Shown: in pieces, positions 7,852 to 18,459 of the stretch | Position numbering within the stretch: the first letter of the stretch is position 1 | How the letters are laid out: every line of letters starts with the position of its first letter | Assembly: GCF_004342985.1 (NCBI RefSeq) | Contig: NZ_SMBO01000003.1 | Coordinates: 62,001 to 126,000, forward strand | DNA: 64,000 nucleotides | Origin: Novosphingobium sp. PhB57 | GTDB taxonomy: Bacteria; Pseudomonadota; Alphaproteobacteria; Sphingomonadales; Sphingomonadaceae | Direction: 5' to 3' | Position numbers and translations under genes: made by a program | Notes under the pieces: generated by a model | Seen by the model: the letters and a program-made list of their open reading frames with translations, nothing else | Databases searched by the model: none | What the model was told of the DNA's origin: nothing

Positions 7852-10200
7852 ATGAATCGCAACGTCTTGTTGATGGCAGGCGCGTCGTCGCTGGCAATCC
7901 CGGCACAAGCTCATGCTCAGGAATCGGCCCCCACCGGGGGCATCCAGGAGATCGTCGTCACGGCGCAGAAGCGCTCCGAGGCGATCAACGACGTGCCGCT
8001 TTCCATCACCGCGGCTTCCGGCGAAAAGCTGCGCGATCAGGGCATCACCAATGTCGGCGATCTGGTGAAGATCGTGCCGGGCTTCAACTATACCGAGAGC
8101 GCCTACGCCACGCCGGTCTACACGCTGCGCGGCGTGGGCTTCTACGATACCAGCCTGGCCGCGAAGCCCACCGTCAGCATATATCAGGATCAGGTGCCGC
8201 TGCCGTTCTCGATCATGACGCGCGGCGCGACGCTGGACCTCGAACGCGTGGAGGTGCTGAAAGGCCCGCAGGGCACACTGTTCGGATCGAACGCGACGGG
8301 CGGCGCGATCAACTACATCGCCGCCAAGCCGACCACCACGTTCAAAGCCGGTGTCGATGCCGGCATCCAGAACTTCGGGGAAATCACCGCAGGCGGTTAT
8401 GTCAGCGGCCCGATCTCCGACACGCTGAGCGCCCGCGTCGCCGTGCGCACCGAGCAGGGCGGGGCGTGGCAGCGCAGCTATACGCGCGACGACAAGCTGG
8501 GCGACCGCAACTTCACCACCGGACGCCTGTTGCTCGATTTCCAGCCCGCCGACAGCGTGCGCTTCGAACTCAACCTCAACGGCTTCATCGACAAGAGCGA
8601 TGGACAGGCCGCGCAGCTTATCGGCGTGGTGCCGCTCGGCAATCCGGCGCGGCTCGGTGATCTTGCGACTTATCCGATCGCGCCTGCCAACAACCGCGAT
8701 GCCGACTGGACGCCGGAACAGGCGCCCAAGCGCGACGACTGGTTCTATCAGGCCTCGCTGCGCGGCGACGTGGACCTCAGCGACGATATCACCCTGACCT
8801 CGATCACCAGTTTTTCGAAGTATCATAACGACGCCGATATAGACCCTGACGGCGTGGCGCTGCGGGATTACTTCTACAACACCACCGGCAAGATCACAGC
8901 CTTGTCGGAGGAGCTTCGCCTTCAAGGAAAGTCGGGCGGCCTCACCTGGATCATCGGTGCCAATTACGCGCGCGAAAAGACCTACCAGCAGGATGACGCT
9001 GGGCCTTACGATCAGTCCACATCGGCCTACAACTTCGTGGATGCCGGACTGGGCGTGCCATTCTTCGTCTATAGCCAGTATGCGCGGCAGAAGTTCGTCA
9101 ACAAGGCCGTCTTCGCCAATCTCGACTACGACATCGGCGATAGGATCACGCTGCACGGCGGCATTCGCTACACCGATACCAAGATAGACTTTGCCGGATG
9201 CACCGCCGACCGCGGCTTCGCGCTGGGCCAGGGCATCCAGAACCTGCTCAACGCGATACGCGGCGGGGCTGGACTGGACCCGATCTCGATCGCGCCCGGT
9301 GCCTGCGTCACCATCGACGCTTCCACGCTGACCGCAGTCGAAGTGCAGGATAGCCTGGACGAAGACAACGTGTCCTGGCGCGCGGGCGTGGATTTCAAGC
9401 CTTCGAAGGACGCGTTGCTCTACGCTTCGGTCAGCAAGGGCTACAAGTCGGGCAGCTTCCCGCTGCTCTCGGCCAGCGACGCCAATCAGTTCGCGCCGGT
9501 CAAGCAGGAGTCCGTCACCGCCTATGAAATCGGCGCCAAGCTGACGCTGCTGAACAGGACCGCGCAAGTCAACGGCGCGGTGTTCTACTACGATTACAGC
9601 AACAAGCAGTTCAAGGGCCGGGTCGTCGCCGATCCGAACATCTTCGGTCCGCTGGAAGCGCTGGTGAACGTGCCCAAGTCCCGCGTGCAGGGCGCCGAGA
9701 TCCAGCTCGACCTTGCCCCCACCGACGGACTGCGCGTTTCGATCGGGGCGACCTACCTCGATACGAAGATCAAGGGCAGCTTCGTCAACTACGATTCCTA
9801 TGGCAATCAGGTCGACTTCGGCGGATCGTCGTTCCCCTATACACCGAAGTATCAGATCGTGATCGACGGGCAGTACGATTGGGCACTGGGCGAAACCACC
9901 GGTGCGTTCGTCGGCAGCAACCTCAGCTTCCAGAGCGATACCAAGGCGGTTCTCGGCGATGCGCGTGACACGCCTTCGGCAGAACTGACCAGCAGGGGCG
10001 GGCTGACCATCGCCGACTATACCCTGATTGACCTGCGCGCCGGCCTCAGTTTCAACGACAAGCGCTACAAGGTAACCGCTTTCGTGCGCAACCTGACCGA
10101 CAAGTACTACTGGTCCAACGCCACCCGCATCACTGACACGACCGTGCGCTTCGCCGGTCGGCCTCGCACGTATGGCCTGACCGTTTCGGCCAGTTTCTGA
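7852..10200 (+). CDS. TonB-dependent receptor
   Basis: A 782-residue receptor. The ATG at 7852 has GGGAGAGG eight bases upstream and starts a Sec signal peptide ending near AQAHAQ. Then comes a TonB-box-like EIVVTAQKR, a plug domain (VGDLVKIVPGFNYTE, TLRGVGFYDT, VEVLKGPQGTLFG) and a 22-strand-type barrel closing with a terminal aromatic residue (VSASF). The sequence resembles the sphingomonad receptors found with aromatic, steroid and terpenoid catabolic genes. The position directly after the P450 supports a role in importing a hydrophobic substrate (inference). Confidence 0.93.
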   Translation: MNRNVLLMAGASSLAIPAQAHAQESAPTGGIQEIVVTAQKRSEAINDVPLSITAASGEKLRDQGITNVGDLVKIVPGFNYTESAYATPVYTLRGVGFYDTSLAAKPTVSIYQDQVPLPFSIMTRGATLDLERVEVLKGPQGTLFGSNATGGAINYIAAKPTTTFKAGVDAGIQNFGEITAGGYVSGPISDTLSARVAVRTEQGGAWQRSYTRDDKLGDRNFTTGRLLLDFQPADSVRFELNLNGFIDKSDGQAAQLIGVVPLGNPARLGDLATYPIAPANNRDADWTPEQAPKRDDWFYQASLRGDVDLSDDITLTSITSFSKYHNDADIDPDGVALRDYFYNTTGKITALSEELRLQGKSGGLTWIIGANYAREKTYQQDDAGPYDQSTSAYNFVDAGLGVPFFVYSQYARQKFVNKAVFANLDYDIGDRITLHGGIRYTDTKIDFAGCTADRGFALGQGIQNLLNAIRGGAGLDPISIAPGACVTIDASTLTAVEVQDSLDEDNVSWRAGVDFKPSKDALLYASVSKGYKSGSFPLLSASDANQFAPVKQESVTAYEIGAKLTLLNRTAQVNGAVFYYDYSNKQFKGRVVADPNIFGPLEALVNVPKSRVQGAEIQLDLAPTDGLRVSIGATYLDTKIKGSFVNYDSYGNQVDFGGSSFPYTPKYQIVIDGQYDWALGETTGAFVGSNLSFQSDTKAVLGDARDTPSAELTSRGGLTIADYTLIDLRAGLSFNDKRYKVTAFVRNLTDKYYWSNATRITDTTVRFAGRPRTYGLTVSASF

Positions 10201-10215
10201 AGCTCCTCCCCATGA

Positions 10216-10250
10216 GCCGCGCCGGGACCGATCCCGGTGCGGTTCCTTTT
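10216..10250 (+). terminator. Rho-independent terminator after the P450-linked TBDR
   Basis: Eleven-base arms CCGCGCCGGGA (10217-10227) and TCCCGGTGCGG (10232-10242) pair with one G-U, loop CCGA, followed by TTCCTTTT. It sits between the TBDR stop and the aldehyde dehydrogenase start. Confidence 0.75.
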
Positions 10251-10273
10251 TGCGCCTTCACCGGAGACACAAG

Positions 10274-11776
10274 ATGAATGCACCCTCGACTTTCGCAGTG
10301 ACCCGCCATGGCGAGCCCGGTCACGAGGTGGACCTGCCGGTCACGCAGATGCTGATCGGCGGCGTGCGCTGCGAGGCGGAAAGCGGCGCGCGTATTGAGG
10401 TAGAGGACCCCGCCACCGGCACGGTCTTCGCCAGTGTACCGGCGGGCAGCGCGGCAGATGTCGACCGTGCCGTCATGCGTGCGCGCAAGGCGTTCGAAAG
10501 CGCGGAATGGTCGCGCATGCGCCCGCTCGACCGGGGCCGCATCATCGAGGCGATCGCGCGCAAGATCGAGGAGAACGCCCACGAACTGGCGCTGCTGGAA
10601 AGCTACGACAACGGCAAGACTTACCATCACGCGCTTGCGGTGGACGTGCCCTCGGCAGTCGACGTGTTCCGCTACATGGCGGGCTGGGCATCCAAGATCA
10701 GCGGGCAGGTCAACCCGTTCTCGGGTGACGGCCGCCAGTATCATTCCTACACGGTTCGAGAGCCGATCGGGGTCGTGGGTCAGATCGTGCCCTGGAACTA
10801 TCCCCTGGCGATGGCGGCCTGGAAGATCGCGCCCGCCCTCGCTGCCGGTTGCACGATCGTGCTGAAGCCGTCCGAAGTGACCCCGCTCACTGCCCTGCGG
10901 CTGGCCGAACTGGCGCTGGAGGCGGGTCTGCCCGAAGGCGTGCTCAACGTCGTCACAGGCTACGGCCATGAAGCGGGACAGGCGCTGGTCGAGCATCCCG
11001 GGATCGACAAGATCGCTTTCACGGGATCGACCCGCGTGGGCAAGCAGATCGTCCAGACCGCCGCGCAGGACCTGAAGCGAGTCACTCTGGAACTTGGCGG
11101 CAAGTCGCCCTCGCTGGTCTTTGCCGATGCCGACCTGGACGCGGCGGCCATGGGGGCGGCGCTGGCGGTGTTCTTCAATTCCGGACAGGTCTGCCTGGCG
11201 GCGTCGCGCCTTTATGTGGAGCGTTCGGTTTTCGACCGGGTGGTCGAAGGGGTGGCCGAGGCGGCGGCGGGCTTCAAGTTGGGGAATGGGCGAGATCCCG
11301 AGGTCATGCTGGGTCCACTCGTGTCCCGTGCCCAGCAGAGCCGGGTGCTGGACTACATCGCGCAGGGCAAACAGGCCGGTGCGGAACTCGTCTGCGGCGG
11401 CGGTACGGGCGATCGCGAGGGCTACTTTGTCGAGCCGACCATCTTCGCCAACACCGATCCCGAGGCCGCCATCGTGCGCGAGGAAATCTTCGGCCCGGTG
11501 TTGGTGGCGACGCCGTTCGACGATGCCGACGAGGTGGTGCGTGCAGCGAATGACACGCGCTACGGCCTTGCCGCCAATATCTGGACGCGTGATATCTCGC
11601 GCGCGCATCTGACGGCCCGGCGTCTTCAGGCCGGCGTGGTCTGGGTGAACACGCATGGCATGAACGATCCTTCTGCACCGTTCGGCGGCGTCAAGGAGTC
11701 CGGATGGGGCCGTGAAGTCGGCGAGGAGGGCGTGATCAATTACACTGAAACGAAAACCGTGACGGTGCTTTTGTAA
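10274..11776 (+). CDS. NAD(P)-dependent aldehyde dehydrogenase
   Basis: A 500-residue aldehyde dehydrogenase. It contains the coenzyme-binding stretch GSTRVGK, the general-base motif LELGGKSP near residue 272 and the catalytic cysteine in SGQVCLAASR near 305, followed by the EEIFGPV motif. The ATG at 10274 is preceded by GGAG at a suitable distance; an earlier in-frame start at 10250 has no ribosome binding site. It probably oxidises the aldehyde made by the alcohol dehydrogenase of this cluster to an acid. The exact substrate is unknown. Confidence 0.93.
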   Translation: MNAPSTFAVTRHGEPGHEVDLPVTQMLIGGVRCEAESGARIEVEDPATGTVFASVPAGSAADVDRAVMRARKAFESAEWSRMRPLDRGRIIEAIARKIEENAHELALLESYDNGKTYHHALAVDVPSAVDVFRYMAGWASKISGQVNPFSGDGRQYHSYTVREPIGVVGQIVPWNYPLAMAAWKIAPALAAGCTIVLKPSEVTPLTALRLAELALEAGLPEGVLNVVTGYGHEAGQALVEHPGIDKIAFTGSTRVGKQIVQTAAQDLKRVTLELGGKSPSLVFADADLDAAAMGAALAVFFNSGQVCLAASRLYVERSVFDRVVEGVAEAAAGFKLGNGRDPEVMLGPLVSRAQQSRVLDYIAQGKQAGAELVCGGGTGDREGYFVEPTIFANTDPEAAIVREEIFGPVLVATPFDDADEVVRAANDTRYGLAANIWTRDISRAHLTARRLQAGVVWVNTHGMNDPSAPFGGVKESGWGREVGEEGVINYTETKTVTVLL

Positions 11777-12238
11777 AAATGGTTGGATGCTGAGATCGGC
11801 TGCAGAAGAGCTTGATGGTCAAAAGGTTGGCAGCATCTGGCAGTGGCTTTATTCATATGAACCCCGTGATCTTAATTATTATAAAAAATTCACGGGCTCT
11901 GGCTCCGCCGAGAGGATTGGCTCTCTTTGGCATGCGTAAGCATCAATTTTGCCAAGGCTAGAGTGCGATAATGCGCTAGCTGATCATTTGTTGAGTGGTC
12001 CTGTTGCCGGTTGTTCAGTTGCCCCGGAAAGGTGCTTCACTGCACCAGATAGGGTCTGCCGCTGGGAAGCGACGTTTGAGATTGTGAACATCGTTCGCGG
12101 GGCCGTCGCCGCCGCGCCTGGAGGCTCTAATGACCCATACCAACCTCCTGATCGGCCAAGTGCTTCAGTCAATCAGTTTCTTAGATTCCATCAAAGGCAT
12201 CTTGAATTAAAGTGAGAAAATATTGGTTATATATGCCC
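11777..12238. other. AT-richer intergenic stretch without convincing gene
   Basis: About 460 bp that are visibly richer in A/T than all surrounding DNA (for example the run at 11870-11890). No long frame has a recognisable product. It ends exactly where the trehalase homology breaks off, so it may be inserted or rearranged DNA. I see no transposase remnant or terminal inverted repeats. It contains one possible small ORF at 12130. Confidence 0.5.
12130..12210 (+). CDS. Possible 26-residue small ORF
   Basis: ATG at 12130 is preceded by GGAGG (12120-12124) with a five-base spacer, and the frame ends with TAA at 12208. The peptide begins MTHTNLLIGQVLQ and is hydrophobic and amphipathic-looking. 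No family is recognised. The only support is the ribosome binding site, so it may be chance. Confidence 0.2.
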   Translation: MTHTNLLIGQVLQSISFLDSIKGILN

Positions 12239-12701
12239 AGTAGTACATCTCGCGGAAACGGCCGCCTGGAACGACGTAGGGCTGTTCGAGATGGATCGCG
12301 GAATCTCCCGCGTGCGGGGCTTGTGCGTCTCGGCGGACGAGTTGCGGCGAGAGTGCTTTGATGTGGGCGCGCATCGCGGTCGGCGCGGTGTCGTTTATGC
12401 CGGGGACGATGAACTCGGCCAGGACGAAGGCGCGCAGTTCCTGAGGCGTCGTGGGCTTCGCTGCCTCGAACTTGCGCATGATCGTTGCGGGATCAGTGCG
12501 GGGCACGGCATCGACGAACGTCTTGCCGTCCTCGAAAATCTTGTTCTCCTGTACGTCCGAGAACAGGGCGCCATACTGGTCCGCAGGCGAAGGCACCGGC
12601 GCCGTGTTGGCGCAGAGAGCGACGCAGATACTGGTCACGACAAGCGCGGAAGCCAATCGAAGGCGCAGCGCGGTGCCGCGAGGTGTTGTCTTGTTGCTCA
12701 T
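12207..12701 (-). pseudogene. treA: Truncated periplasmic trehalase (GH37), N-terminal fragment only
   Basis: The fragment has a signal peptide followed by the N-terminal domain typical of TreA: PADQYGALFSDVQ, IFEDGKTFVDAVPR and FVLAEF. It then reaches the trehalase signature PGGRFREMYYW, where homology stops. The family continues with W-D-S-Y-F and about 350 more residues holding the catalytic Asp and Glu. Here only AYITNIFSL and a stop follow. The residues after YYW are encoded by the AT-rich DNA. The product cannot be active. An inverted repeat 45 bp upstream may be its old operator. An alternative ATG lies at 12713. Confidence 0.85.
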
Positions 12702-12745
12702 GCCCGGTCCCATCCAGCCTTGCCTGCATTCAGCAGGCTCAACCG

Positions 12746-12773
12746 ATATACCGAGCCAAAGTGCCCGGTATAT
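12746..12773. promoter_or_regulatory. Inverted repeat upstream of the trehalase fragment
   Basis: ATATACCG (12746-12753) and CGGTATAT (12766-12773) are perfect 8-base arms with a 12-base spacer, located about 45 bp before the trehalase start. It is possibly a surviving operator of the truncated gene. Confidence 0.35.
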
Positions 12774-12832
12774 GGCGGAAAAACCGGTTCTTCCCGCGCT
12801 GGATTTCTATTCGAGGACGGTCCGGAGCAGGC

Positions 12833-13069
12833 TCAGGCGGCGACGTCAGTGTCGATATCGGGCGCCGCGACGATGGGGGAGCGGCGCAAGGGGGCGTCCT
12901 TCGAGCGGCGGATAGCACAGAGCCGGGTTTCGCCGTCCCATAGCTCGGCGTCGCGGGTGGCGGCCTCTCGGTGGGCGAGCATGAGGGCCTCGGGCAAGTC
13001 GAATGCTTCAAAATTGATGGTTTCGCCGGCCCCGTGTGGCTGTGCGAACTTCAGGGTGTAGATCTTCAT
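12833..13069 (-). CDS. Small conserved-looking hypothetical protein, 78 aa
   Basis: The product begins MKIYTLKFAQPHGAGETINFEAFD. The ATG at 13069 has GGAGG six bases upstream; an ATG at 13075 directly abuts that GGAGG and is less likely. The first 55 residues read as a compact alpha/beta domain (FDLPEALMLAHREAATRDAELWD), and the C-terminal tail is Pro/Ala/Asp rich. There is no signal peptide or membrane segment. I do not recognise a family and cannot assign a function. It stands alone between the trehalase fragment and fucP. Confidence 0.6.
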   Translation of the reverse strand: MKIYTLKFAQPHGAGETINFEAFDLPEALMLAHREAATRDAELWDGETRLCAIRRSKDAPLRRSPIVAAPDIDTDVAA

Positions 13070-13200
13070 TTGCATCCTCCGGGCGCCGGGAACCGTTGCG
13101 GTCCTCACTGGCGCCGCGCCTTGTCTGCCCTGTCATTGCCGGCTTGAGAATGCGGGACAATCCGGAAAAGTTCCCAGGGCCAGGAAGTTAACGCCCATTG

Positions 13201-14541
13201 TCATCCGGGCGAGGGACGGGAAGCTGCGCCCCAGGCAAAGCGCGCCACCGCGGCGAAGCAGAACAGCGGCAGCGCCATCGCCACCTGAAGATCCGCGCGC
13301 TCGCTGAGGAGGCCCATCAGCGGCGGGAACACGGCGCCGCCGATCACGGCCATGACGATCAGCGAAGACCCCATCGTGGTGCCCGCACCCAGATCGCGAA
13401 TGCCCAGCGCAAAGATCGTGGGAAACATGATCGACATGAAGAAGCTGGTAAGCGCCAGGCAGGCAATGGCGGCCACGCCGCTCAGCGACATGGCCAGTGC
13501 AACCATGACGATGTTGGCGAGCGCGAAACCCAGGAGCAACCTAGCCGCCGGCACGCGGTGCATCAGGGCGGCGCCCACGAAGCGGCCCGCCATGAACAGC
13601 ACGAGGCTGCCGGAGAGCAGGAATGCAGCGGTCCGCTCGGGCGTCTGCGGGGCGAGGTGCTTGGTGAAGTCCACGAAGAAACTCCAGATCCCGACTTGCG
13701 CGCCGACGTAGAAGAACTGGGCGATCACGGCGCCGAGCAGGAGGCGATTGGCCAGCACGGTGCGCAAGCTGCCGGTGGAGGCACCGGTCAGGGCGTCGTT
13801 CGGCGCGCTCTCGATTCGCGGCAAGCGAACCCGCGCGAGCCCGGCGGCGAGGATCACGACGAAGCCGGCAAGGCACAAGTAAGGGATCTTGACCATGTCC
13901 GCCTCGGTGCCGCGCCAGGCTTCGAGTTGGGCATGGGTCATCGCCGAGAGGTCGGCCGCGCTGTGCTCTACGCCCGAGAAGATGAAGAGCCCGCCCAGGA
14001 TCGGGGCAACGACGGCGCCAAGCCCGTTGAAGCCCTGCGCCAAGGTAAGCCGCTGCGAGGCGCGCGATGGGTCGCCGAAGCGAGCGACATAGGGGTTTGC
14101 CGAAGTCTCTAGAAATGCTGCGCCCGAGGCGATTACGAACAAGGCGAGCAGGAAGGCCCAGTAGCGGTGCACTTCTGCCGCGGGAAAGAACAGCAGCGCG
14201 CCCAGCGCGTAGAGGCCAAGCCCTGTCAGCAGTCCCGCCCGGTAGCCGAAGCGCTTGAGCAAGAAGCCGGCAGGGAGCGCCCAGACGAAATAGGCGAGGT
14301 AGAACACGAACTGGATGAAACCGGCCTCTCCGCGCGAGAGGGCGAGGGCCTTCTGGAACTGGCGGATGAGGATATCGTTCAGGTTGTTTGCCAGGGCCCA
14401 GGCGAAGAACACGCTCGTTACCAGCACGAAGCCGGGCCAGAACCCCGGAAATACGAAGCGCGAAGGGGTGCCGGGCTCTTCCGGTGCAAGTTGCCCCGTC
14501 GGTGGAACCGCCGGCAAGTCTGCCGCCAGGATCGTCTCCAT
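13201..14541 (-). CDS. fucP: L-fucose:H+ symporter, FucP-type MFS transporter
   Basis: A 446-residue inner-membrane carrier with about twelve segments. The N-terminal half carries the FucP hallmarks: FFAWALANNLNDILIRQFQ at segment 1, and GAAFLETSANPYVARFGDP followed by RLTLAQGFNGLGA, which are shared by the fucose and glucose/galactose permeases of this family. The GGAGAGG just upstream is best spaced for the ATG at 14541, although 14547 is possible. The gene diverges from a complete fucose-degrading operon, so L-fucose is the likely substrate; glucose or galactose would be the alternative on family grounds alone. Confidence 0.88.
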   Translation of the reverse strand: METILAADLPAVPPTGQLAPEEPGTPSRFVFPGFWPGFVLVTSVFFAWALANNLNDILIRQFQKALALSRGEAGFIQFVFYLAYFVWALPAGFLLKRFGYRAGLLTGLGLYALGALLFFPAAEVHRYWAFLLALFVIASGAAFLETSANPYVARFGDPSRASQRLTLAQGFNGLGAVVAPILGGLFIFSGVEHSAADLSAMTHAQLEAWRGTEADMVKIPYLCLAGFVVILAAGLARVRLPRIESAPNDALTGASTGSLRTVLANRLLLGAVIAQFFYVGAQVGIWSFFVDFTKHLAPQTPERTAAFLLSGSLVLFMAGRFVGAALMHRVPAARLLLGFALANIVMVALAMSLSGVAAIACLALTSFFMSIMFPTIFALGIRDLGAGTTMGSSLIVMAVIGGAVFPPLMGLLSERADLQVAMALPLFCFAAVARFAWGAASRPSPG

Positions 14542-14650
14542 TTCCATCCTCTCCGTCCCGTCCTCAGGACTTGTGCTTCGCCGGTCTTTCGCGCGCAACC
14601 GTCTTCCACAAAAGATTGACGCTTGCGCTATGCCCGATCGCTCGCTAAAT

Positions 14651-14665
14651 TTTCACATATAGAAG
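14651..14665. promoter_or_regulatory. Candidate IclR site in the fucP/fuconolactonase promoter
   Basis: TTTCACATATAGAAG lies in the divergent gap 14542-14706. Its reverse complement CTTCTATATGTGAAA shares TTxxATATGTG with a site at 29304-29317 in front of the second, paralogous IclR gene. The match is short and functional binding is only inferred. Confidence 0.3.
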
Positions 14666-14706
14666 ATGCTGTCAAATACGGCAGTGAGAGAGAGGAGCGC
14701 CGATCG

Positions 14707-15597
14707 ATGATGTCGGGCCATATCGATGCGCACCAGCATTTCTGGGCCTATGATCCGGGGGCATACCCGTGGATCGAGGCGGGCTCCGGCATCGATCGGG
14801 ATTTCACTCCCGACCTTATTGCAAACGATCTCATCGCTTGCGGAATCGCGGGCTCCATTGCCGTCCAGGCGCGCCAGAGCGAAGGCGAGACTCGCTGGTT
14901 GCTGGACCTGGCCGCGAACCATGCCGCTATCGTGGGCGTGGTGGGCTGGGTTGACCTGACCGCTCCCGATCTGTCCGAACGTCTTGCCGTGCTGGCGGAC
15001 GAGCCACGCCTGATCGGTTTTCGTCACCATGTGCAGGACGAGCCCGATCCGGACTTCCTGGAGCGCCCGGATTTCCGGCGCGGCGTGCGGCAGGTTCTGG
15101 AAGCCGGTTACGCCTACGACCTTCTCATTCACGCGCCGCAGCTTGAGGGCGTTCCTGCCTTTCTCGATGCCGTGGGGCCGGGCCGCATCGTCATCGATCA
15201 CGGTGCCAAGCCGGGAATTGCGACGGGCGAGTGGGAGCCCTGGGCAAGCCGGATCGCCCATGTCGCGCGGGCCTATCCGGTGTTCTGCAAGCTGTCCGGC
15301 CTCGTTACCCAGGCGTGCGGACGGGACTGGAGCGAGTTGCAGATGCTGCGCTACATGGAGCATCTGCTGGACTGCTTCGGACCTGGGCGGCTCATCTATG
15401 GCTCTGACTGGCCGGTCTGCGAACTGGCCGCCAGTTACCGCGAGGTTCACGCGCTCGCGCTGAAACTCCTGGCGCCGCTCGGCGCGGGGGACCGCGACGC
15501 CATCATGGGCGGCAATGCCCGCCGTGCCTATTTCCAGCTTGCCGGCGACGGCGATCTGGCTGCCTGCCGCGAAACGGCCATGGGAACCGGCGCTTGA
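14707..15597 (+). CDS. L-fuconolactonase, amidohydrolase-2 family
   Basis: A 296-residue metal-dependent hydrolase. The N-terminal metal motif HIDAHQHFW and the C-terminal GSDWPV segment, which supplies the catalytic Asp, define the amidohydrolase-2/lactonase group (COG3618 type). It is expected to open L-fucono-lactone to L-fuconate in the cytosol. Two adjacent ATGs (14707, 14710) follow a GAGAGAGAGGAG ribosome binding site. It is the first gene of the fucose operon, and all other steps of the route are encoded downstream, which fixes the function better than the family alone. Confidence 0.85.
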   Translation: MMSGHIDAHQHFWAYDPGAYPWIEAGSGIDRDFTPDLIANDLIACGIAGSIAVQARQSEGETRWLLDLAANHAAIVGVVGWVDLTAPDLSERLAVLADEPRLIGFRHHVQDEPDPDFLERPDFRRGVRQVLEAGYAYDLLIHAPQLEGVPAFLDAVGPGRIVIDHGAKPGIATGEWEPWASRIAHVARAYPVFCKLSGLVTQACGRDWSELQMLRYMEHLLDCFGPGRLIYGSDWPVCELAASYREVHALALKLLAPLGAGDRDAIMGGNARRAYFQLAGDGDLAACRETAMGTGA

Positions 15598-15646
15598 CGT
15601 CACGCCCAGCCGGATCGCCCGACACTCCATTCGAACGAGGTACTTG

Positions 15647-16386
15647 ATGAGACTTGCCGGTAAGAGCGCGGTCGTGACCGCTGCGGCAGCAGGGATTGGC
15701 CGCGCGATCGCGGAAAGGTTCGTGGCGGAAGGCGCGGCGGTTCATGCCGTTGACCGGGACCGCGAAGGGCTGGCGGACCTGGCGGGCGTGGAGGCCCATG
15801 TGGTCGACCTCACCGATGCCGGGGCTATCCGGGAACTGGCGCGCGCCACGGGGAGCTGCGACATTCTGGTGAACTGCGCCGGGATCGTCCATCCCGGTGC
15901 GTTGCTGGACTGCACCGACGAACAATGGGCGCAGGCGCTCGATCTCAACGTCACGGCCGCTTTCCGCGTGATCCGTGAGTATCTCCCGGCCATGGTGGAC
16001 AAGCGAACGGGATCCATCGTCAACATCTCCTCGGTGGCCTCTTCGATCATCGGGGTGCGCAATCGCTTCGCCTACGGCGCCAGCAAGGCCGCGGTGATCG
16101 GGCTGACCAAGTCCATCGCGGCCGATTACGTGGAGATGGGAATCCGCTGCAACGCGATCTGTCCGGGCACGGTGGAAAGCCCCTCGCTGGTAGGGCGCAT
16201 GAAGGCGCAGGCCGAGGCGACCGGCAACTCCTTCGAGGAGACGCGCAGCGCCTTCGCCGCGCGCCAGCCGGTGGGCCGGCTTGGCCGGCCGGAAGAGATC
16301 GCCGCGCTGGCGACCTACCTCGCTTCGGACGAAAGCGCGTTCACGACCGGCACCACGGCCGTGATCGACGGCGGATGGACCGTCGA

Positions 16387-16390
<4 letters not shown>
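15647..16390 (+). CDS. 2-keto-3-deoxy-L-fuconate dehydrogenase (SDR)
   Basis: A 247-residue SDR. The nucleotide motif reads TAAAAGIG, the catalytic motif YGASK, and the C terminus contains ICPGTVESPSLVGRM and FAARQPVGRLGRPEEIA, then ASDESAFTTGTTAVIDGGW. This tail is characteristic of the DHRS6/2-keto-3-deoxyfuconate dehydrogenase group. The enzyme oxidises 2-keto-3-deoxy-L-fuconate at C4 with NAD to the 2,4-diketo acid. The ATG at 15647 has GAGG upstream. Its stop overlaps the fuconate dehydratase start by four bases (ATGA). Confidence 0.85.
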
Positions 16391-18437
<2,047 letters not shown>

Positions 18438-18459
18438 TTATCTTTCGAAGGAGTATGCT

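Noticed and set aside
7759..9567. 602-codon minus-strand frame opposite the TBDR at 7852
   Set aside because: Antisense shadow of a well-supported receptor gene; no family motif, ribosome binding site or signal seen.
11777..12238. Insertion sequence remnant
   Set aside because: No transposase-like peptide in six frames, no terminal inverted repeats and no target duplication could be seen; only base composition and the broken trehalase suggest insertion.
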